Origin: Pseudomonadota bacterium
GTDB taxonomy: Bacteria > Pseudomonadota > Gammaproteobacteria > Burkholderiales > Rhodocyclaceae
NCBI GenBank assembly: GCA_029780075.1
Contig: JAKOZI010000101.1
Span: 1-39,926, forward strand
Length of the DNA stretch: 39,926 bases
Direction: 5' to 3'
The position numbers were made by a program, and so were the translations under genes. Each line of letters starts with the position of its first letter. Positions within the stretch are counted from its first letter, which is position 1. Under the pieces are notes generated by a model that saw nothing but the letters and a program-made list of their open reading frames with translations, ran no database searches and had not been told where the DNA came from. Shown piece after piece: positions 35,207 to 39,926 of this stretch.

Positions 35207-38200
35207 ATGAACCTGCCCGAACTGTGCATTCGCCGCCCGGTGATGACCACGCTGCTGATGGCGGCGCTACTCATTTTCGGCTTCATCGGCTACCGCGCCC
35301 TGCCGGTGTCCGAATTGCCGACGGTAGACTTCCCGACCATCGCGGTGACCGCCAATCTCCCCGGCGCCTCCCCTGAAACCATGGCGGCAGCGGTCGCAAC
35401 GCCTCTCGAAGGGCAATTTTCGACGATCGCCGGCCTCGATTCGATGACCTCGACCAGCGCTCAGGGCTCGACCTCGATCACCCTGCAGTTTTCGCTCGAA
35501 CGCAACATCGATGCCGCCGCGCAGGATGTCCAGTCGGCGATTTCGGCGGCGCTGCGCCGGTTGCCGCCGAACATGCCGGCCCCGCCCTCGTTCCGCAAGG
35601 TCAACCCGGCCGATTCGCCGATCTTCTACATCGCCATGTTATCGCCGACGCTGCCGCTGTCGCTGGTCAACGAATACGCCGAAACGCAGCTCGCCCAACG
35701 CCTGTCTACCATTCCGGGCGTTGCCCAGGTGCAGATCTTCGGTTCGCAGAAATTTGCCGTCCGCGTCCAGGCCAACCCTGACCAACTGGCCAGCCGCGGT
35801 ATCGGCATCGACGAACTGCAGCAGGCACTCGCGCAAAACAACGTCAATCAGCCTGTCGGGCAGCTCGACGGCAGCCGGCAGACCTTTGCCATCAAGGATG
35901 GTGGACAGCTGTCCACTGCCGCAGCCTATCGTCCGCTGATCGTCACCTGGCGAAACGGCGCGCCGGTACGACTGGAGGAGGTGGCCACGCCCATCGACAG
36001 CGTCGAGAACAACCGGATTGCCAGCTGGAACGTCGACCAACGCGCCATCGTGCTGGCGATTCAGCGGCAGCCCGGCGCCAATACCATCGAAACCGTCGAT
36101 GCCATCAAGCGCGTGCTGCCGTCCTTCCAGTCCAAACTGCCGGCGGCGATCGAGATGCGGGTGCTTTTCGACCGCAGCGTGTCGATCCGCGAAGCCATCG
36201 ACGACGTCCAGTTCACGCTGATTCTGGCCGGCTTCCTGGTCATCCTGGTCATTCTGCTGTTCCTGAGAAACCTCTCGGCGACGGTCATCCCGGCGCTGGC
36301 GCTGCCGATTTCGGTCGTCGGCACTTTTGGCGCGATGTCGCTGCTGGGTTACAGCCTGGACAATCTCTCGCTGCTGGCGCTGACGCTGTGTGTCGGCTTT
36401 GTCGTCGACGATGCGATCGTGATGCTGGAGAATATCGTCCGCCACATCGAACAGGGCGAAACACCCTTCGACGCGGCGGTCAAGGGCGCTCGGGAGATCG
36501 GCTTCACGATCATTTCGATGACCCTCTCGCTGATTGCCGTGTTCATCCCGGTGCTGTTCATGAGCGGCATTGTCGGGCGCCTGCTGCACGAATTCGCGGT
36601 CACCATCTGCATCGCGATTCTGGTCTCCGGCTTCGTGTCGCTGACCCTCACACCGATGCTCTGCAGCCGTTACCTCAAGCACGCGGAACCCGATTCGCAC
36701 GGCCGCCTGTTCCAGATCTTCGAGCGCTTCTTCGACGCCTTGCTGGCCGCTTACCAGGCCAGCCTCAAGGTCGCGATGGCACACCCCCGGAGCATGCTCG
36801 TGGGGTTTTTCGCCACGCTGCTGCTGACCGGCCTGCTGTTCACCGCGGTGCCCAAGGACTTCCTGCCGAGTGGCGACTCGGGGCAGATCCTTGCCTTTAC
36901 GGAAGGCGCCCAGGACGTGTCTTTTGCCTCGATGGTCAGGCATCAACGTGCCCTCGCCGAGATTGTCGCCCAGGAACCCGACATCCGCTCGTTCATGTCC
37001 TCAGTCGGGGCCGGTGGCATTCGTCCGACAGCCAATACCGGCACCATTTTCATGATTCTCAAGCCGCGCTCGGAACGTCGCTCGTCTCCGGATGAAATCA
37101 TTCAGCGTCTGCGCCCGAAGCTGGCGGCCGTGCCGGGCATCAAGGCGTACATGCAGAATCCGCCGGTGATTCGCATCGGCGGGCAACTGACCGCCGCGCA
37201 ATACCAGTACACCCTGCAGGACACCGACCTCGTCGAGCTTTACCACTGGGCCGGCACATTGACCAACCGAATCCGTCAGTTGCCGGGCTTTGTCGATGTC
37301 ACCAACAATCTCAACAACCTCAGCCCGGTGCTGGCGCTGGATATCGACCGCGACAAACTGGCCAGCCTGGGCCTGACCTATGGACAAGTGGAAGATGCGC
37401 TGCAGAGCGCCTTCAGTGCTCGGCAGGTTTCCACCATCTACGGTTCGAGCAACCAGTACCAGGTGATCCTCGAAGTGGCTCCGGAATTCCAGTCCGACCC
37501 GGAATCGCTGCCCCGCCTCTACGTGCGCAGCGGCAGCGGCAAGCTCATTCCGCTCGACACCGTGGCGCGCTTCAGCCGCAAGACGCAGGCGCTGACCGTG
37601 AACCACCAGGGCCAATTGCCCTCGGTGACCATTTCATTCAACCTGCTGCCGGGCGTATCCCTCGGTGAGGCGGTGAGCAGGATCAAGGCGCTGGAACAGG
37701 AAGAGCGCGTGCCGGTTTCGCTCAGCAGCAGCCTGCAGGGCACGGCAAAAGCGTTCGAGGCCTCGCTGCAGGGTCTGGGCGTCCTGCTGCTGGTGGCCAT
37801 TCTGGTGGTCTACCTGGTGCTCGGCATCCTCTACGAGAGTTTCATCCACCCTCTGACCATTCTTTCCGGGCTACCCTCGGCCGGCCTCGGCGCGCTGTTG
37901 ACGCTGTTGATCTTTGGTGTCGATCTCAGCCTCTACGCCTTTGTCGGAGTCATCATGCTGATCGGGATCGTCAAGAAGAATGCCATCATGATGATCGACT
38001 TCGCCCTGGATCGCCAACGGCGCGACGGCATTGCCGCCGCCGAGGCGATTTTCCAGGCCTGCCTGATCCGCTTCCGGCCGATCATGATGACCACCATGGC
38101 GGCACTGGTGGGAACCCTGCCAATCGCCCTGGGACTCGGGGCGGGTGCCGAAGTCCGGCGGCCCCTCGGGCTGGCGGTGGTCGGCGGACTCCTGCTCTCG

Positions 38201-38338
38201 CAGTTCCTCACGCTGTACCTGACGCCGGTGGTGTACCTCTACCTCGACCGCTTCTCCAGAGACCCGGCGACAGCAGCGACCGTCCTGGACAGCCAAACGC
38301 CGCCTACAGATTCTCTACCGGAATCGGCCGGCCGGTAA
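35207..38338 (+). CDS. RND multidrug efflux transporter, HAE-1 family (MdtC/AcrB-like)
   Basis: 1043-residue proton-driven inner-membrane pump. Typical features are the N-terminal CIRRPVMTTLLMAALLIFG, GYRALPVSELPTVDFPTI, the porter loops, and the two sets of six transmembrane helices with the paired proton-relay aspartates D401-D402 in VGFVVDDAIVMLEN (AcrB D407/D408). GIVKKNAIMMIDFAL and the RPIMMTTMAALVGTLPIALG stretch near the C-terminus are also standard. It resembles MdtC/MuxC more than AcrB in its ISRPVMT-like start. No outer-membrane factor gene follows, so it presumably borrows a TolC-type channel. The last 35 bases overlap the convergent FHA-EAL gene. Confidence 0.96.
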   Translation: MNLPELCIRRPVMTTLLMAALLIFGFIGYRALPVSELPTVDFPTIAVTANLPGASPETMAAAVATPLEGQFSTIAGLDSMTSTSAQGSTSITLQFSLERNIDAAAQDVQSAISAALRRLPPNMPAPPSFRKVNPADSPIFYIAMLSPTLPLSLVNEYAETQLAQRLSTIPGVAQVQIFGSQKFAVRVQANPDQLASRGIGIDELQQALAQNNVNQPVGQLDGSRQTFAIKDGGQLSTAAAYRPLIVTWRNGAPVRLEEVATPIDSVENNRIASWNVDQRAIVLAIQRQPGANTIETVDAIKRVLPSFQSKLPAAIEMRVLFDRSVSIREAIDDVQFTLILAGFLVILVILLFLRNLSATVIPALALPISVVGTFGAMSLLGYSLDNLSLLALTLCVGFVVDDAIVMLENIVRHIEQGETPFDAAVKGAREIGFTIISMTLSLIAVFIPVLFMSGIVGRLLHEFAVTICIAILVSGFVSLTLTPMLCSRYLKHAEPDSHGRLFQIFERFFDALLAAYQASLKVAMAHPRSMLVGFFATLLLTGLLFTAVPKDFLPSGDSGQILAFTEGAQDVSFASMVRHQRALAEIVAQEPDIRSFMSSVGAGGIRPTANTGTIFMILKPRSERRSSPDEIIQRLRPKLAAVPGIKAYMQNPPVIRIGGQLTAAQYQYTLQDTDLVELYHWAGTLTNRIRQLPGFVDVTNNLNNLSPVLALDIDRDKLASLGLTYGQVEDALQSAFSARQVSTIYGSSNQYQVILEVAPEFQSDPESLPRLYVRSGSGKLIPLDTVARFSRKTQALTVNHQGQLPSVTISFNLLPGVSLGEAVSRIKALEQEERVPVSLSSSLQGTAKAFEASLQGLGVLLLVAILVVYLVLGILYESFIHPLTILSGLPSAGLGALLTLLIFGVDLSLYAFVGVIMLIGIVKKNAIMMIDFALDRQRRDGIAAAEAIFQACLIRFRPIMMTTMAALVGTLPIALGLGAGAEVRRPLGLAVVGGLLLSQFLTLYLTPVVYLYLDRFSRDPATAATVLDSQTPPTDSLPESAGR

Positions 38339-39398
38339 GAAACCCCTGGATCAACTGAAAACCCATCTCCCGGCAGATCTGCGCCTCGACTTCCTGCTCT
38401 ATGCCCTCGGCGAGTGGCACCGAACCCAGGTCGAGGACGAGCTTTACGAGATCGCCGACGACGCGGCGCTTGCGTTCGCCGGCCAGATGGATGTCGTGCA
38501 CCAGGCCCATGTCGAACTTGACGAAATGTGCCGGTGCGTCGCCAAGTTCGCTCAGCCGAGCCTGGCCGGCACCGAAATCGTCGTAGGCGAAGCGCACGCC
38601 GATGTCCCGGAAGCGCCCGGCGAGTTTGATCAGACGCGCGCTTTCGGTCACTGCGGTTTCATGGATCTCGATCACCAGATCGAGCTCCGGCCGCTGCTCG
38701 CGCAGGCTCACCAGCGAGTCGAAAAACTCTTCGCTGAAGGTTTCCTTCGGATGGGTATTGGCAAACAGCGGGAAACCCTGCAAACGTGGGGCAATCGCCG
38801 CAATCCCGAACTTGCGGAAAGCGACGCTGAGGTCAATTTCGCGATCCAGCGCGCTCGCCAGTTCGAACAGACGGATCGGCGATATCGGCAGCAAGGGGTG
38901 GTTGGCTCGGCCGAGCAATTCGTAGGCGACAATGCGTTTGGTCGTCGCATCGACGATCGGCTGCGCGGCGCCGGAGACGCCGTGTCCTTCCAGCAATGCC
39001 AGAAACTCGGCTTCGTTGCGCACAAACCGCGCCGAAAGCTCCAGGTTCTGGGGCATCAGCATGGTCCGCATATCGTCGATGCGGAGCTGGCCGGGCAGGT
39101 TCACCCGCACCCGGAATTCCGTGGTGCCGAAGTGCACGATGTCGTTCTCGTCGAGCAGACACGATCCTTCGATGCGCTGTCGATTGACGAAACTGCCGTT
39201 GGTGCTGTTGAGATCGGTCAGTCGAATACGACCACTGATATCCCGTGTCAGCGCCACATGATGTCGGCTCAGGTCACGCGAGGCCACCACCAGGTCGTTG
39301 TCGGCATCGCGGCCGATACAGAACGGCAGATGGGTGATGTTGTAGGTCATATGCGAGCCATCCGCCGCGACGGACTCCAGGAACCACTGCCTTTCCAA
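38304..39398 (-). CDS. FHA domain-EAL domain protein (putative phosphothreonine-controlled c-di-GMP phosphodiesterase)
   Basis: About 364 residues from a TTG at 39398 (GGAG six bases upstream); the frame is open to 39593 but the extra N-terminus looks non-coding. Residues about 22-95 are a forkhead-associated domain with the phosphothreonine-binding set G29-R30 (FCIGRDADND), S44-R45-H47 (LSRHH) and N67-G68 (LNSTNGSF). Residues about 130-360 are an EAL-type domain in which the motif reads YELLGR; it keeps FANTHPKE (Asn), VIEIHET (Glu), YDDFGAG (Asp-Asp), VKFD (Lys), AEGIE (Glu) and a Gln before the end. The metal ligands look present, so phosphodiesterase activity is possible. It suggests coupling of Ser/Thr phosphorylation to c-di-GMP; no kinase gene is near. 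Confidence 0.88.
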   Translation of the reverse strand: MERQWFLESVAADGSHMTYNITHLPFCIGRDADNDLVVASRDLSRHHVALTRDISGRIRLTDLNSTNGSFVNRQRIEGSCLLDENDIVHFGTTEFRVRVNLPGQLRIDDMRTMLMPQNLELSARFVRNEAEFLALLEGHGVSGAAQPIVDATTKRIVAYELLGRANHPLLPISPIRLFELASALDREIDLSVAFRKFGIAAIAPRLQGFPLFANTHPKETFSEEFFDSLVSLREQRPELDLVIEIHETAVTESARLIKLAGRFRDIGVRFAYDDFGAGQARLSELGDAPAHFVKFDMGLVHDIHLAGERKRRVVGDLVKLVLDLGSVPLAEGIEQEVEAQICREMGFQLIQGFLTGRPIPVENL

Positions 39399-39616
39399 GC
39401 TTCGCTCCGCTGATCGGTATTGAAGGAGATCGTGCCGCCAGCCGCGCAGAACCGTTCCTGCCAAGCCAGACGCAACGACCTGCACAACTACTCGAGGATA
39501 CTGAAGGCAAGCCCCAACCTTGCCGTCAGCCGGGAGCATACCCCGGAGGTCTCCAGAATGTCCACCACAAACGATGCGGCAAACAATCCGCAAGCCATCT
39601 TGCGCTGCTTTGGAGA

Positions 39617-39926
39617 CTAGCGCGCCGGAACCAGTTGCCAGCCTTCGGGACAGTAGCGGACGTTGGGATAATACTGCCCCGCGGAACCGCAGTAATTCCA
39701 GTAAGCGGTCGGCGGCGGCACATAGACCGGCTGTGGCGCCACCACCTGCACGGGCGGCGGTGCGTAGTACGTCGAGGCCGCGAGCCCGACGGCGAGTCCG
39801 GTAATGGCCAGTACGGCTGCCGGTGCGACCCAGCCATATCCACGCGAACCGCCGTGGTGGTAATCACGGTGCTGCGCCGGCTGATAATAATAGCCACGCT
39901 GCCCACCGCGATCCGCCAGAGCGGGA
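39617..39926 (-). CDS. Tyr/Pro-rich, probably membrane-anchored hypothetical protein, C-terminal 102 residues
   Basis: Open frame entering from the right edge and ending at TAG 39617; its start is outside the window. The visible part has a Gly/Tyr/His-rich stretch (GYYYQPAQHRDYHHGGSRGY), one hydrophobic segment (VAPAAVLAITGLAVGLAAS), a Pro-rich section (PPPVQVV, VPPPTAYWN) and ends NYCGSAGQYYPNVRYCPEGW followed by QLVPAR. The last module (YW.YC..AG.YYP.V..CP.GW..VP) is widespread at the end of small proteobacterial envelope proteins of unknown role. Transcribed towards the FHA-EAL gene, about 220 bases apart. Confidence 0.8.
   Translation of the reverse strand, partial: PALADRGGQRGYYYQPAQHRDYHHGGSRGYGWVAPAAVLAITGLAVGLAASTYYAPPPVQVVAPQPVYVPPPTAYWNYCGSAGQYYPNVRYCPEGWQLVPAR

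Overview
The window is GC-rich, gene-dense bacterial chromosome. It most resembles a betaproteobacterium, plausibly Rhodocyclales or a 'Candidatus Accumulibacter'-like lineage. That placement is inference: it rests on the housekeeping order rlmN-pilF-rodZ-ispG-hisS-yfgM-bamB-der, the trio alkA-accA-tilS, a DctPQM TRAP operon beside a DctS/DctR-type two-component pair, and several cyclic-di-GMP proteins. I see no tRNA, rRNA, CRISPR array or complete insertion sequence.

Layout. 1-234: cut-off hypothetical gene (-). 491-5104: 1537-residue CheB-CheR-coiled coil-PAS-PAS-PAS-GGDEF-EAL protein (+). 5273-5812: low-molecular-weight tyrosine phosphatase (-). 6155-14837: translationally coupled operon rlmN to der (-), with neighbours overlapping by 1-4 bases and a possible 9-codon minicistron between rodZ and ispG. 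14970-15398: ndk (-) with a perfect -10 box. 15579-18659: TRAP operon dctP-dctQ-dctM (-), with an intrinsic terminator between dctP and dctQ and a 17-bp hairpin at the end. 18852-21439: divergent histidine kinase and FixJ-type response regulator (+). 21482-24514: tilS, accA and an AlkA-type glycosylase (-).

24640-29437 is the most unusual functional region. Two consecutive, divergent DUF47/PhoU-like proteins precede a SulP transporter fused to STAS and a degraded cyclic-nucleotide-binding domain, followed by a universal stress protein, all on the - strand. An 18-bp perfect hairpin lies between the PhoU-like pair and the transporter. No Pit phosphate transporter is present, which is the usual partner of DUF47 proteins. 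A link to anion or phosphate physiology is inference.

29838-31642 is a decayed defence locus. A complete Wadjet JetA (DUF3375) stands without jetB, jetC or jetD. It follows the remnant of a type III-like modification methyltransferase that breaks off before its catalytic DPPY motif.

31643-32824 is a class V aminotransferase (-). 33058-38338 (+) holds a DUF808 membrane protein, an RND adaptor and an AcrB/MdtC-like RND pump with no outer-membrane channel gene in view. 38304-39398 (-) is an FHA-EAL protein whose 3' end overlaps the pump gene by 35 bases. 39617-39926 (-) is the end of a Tyr/Pro-rich, probably membrane-anchored protein cut by the window edge.
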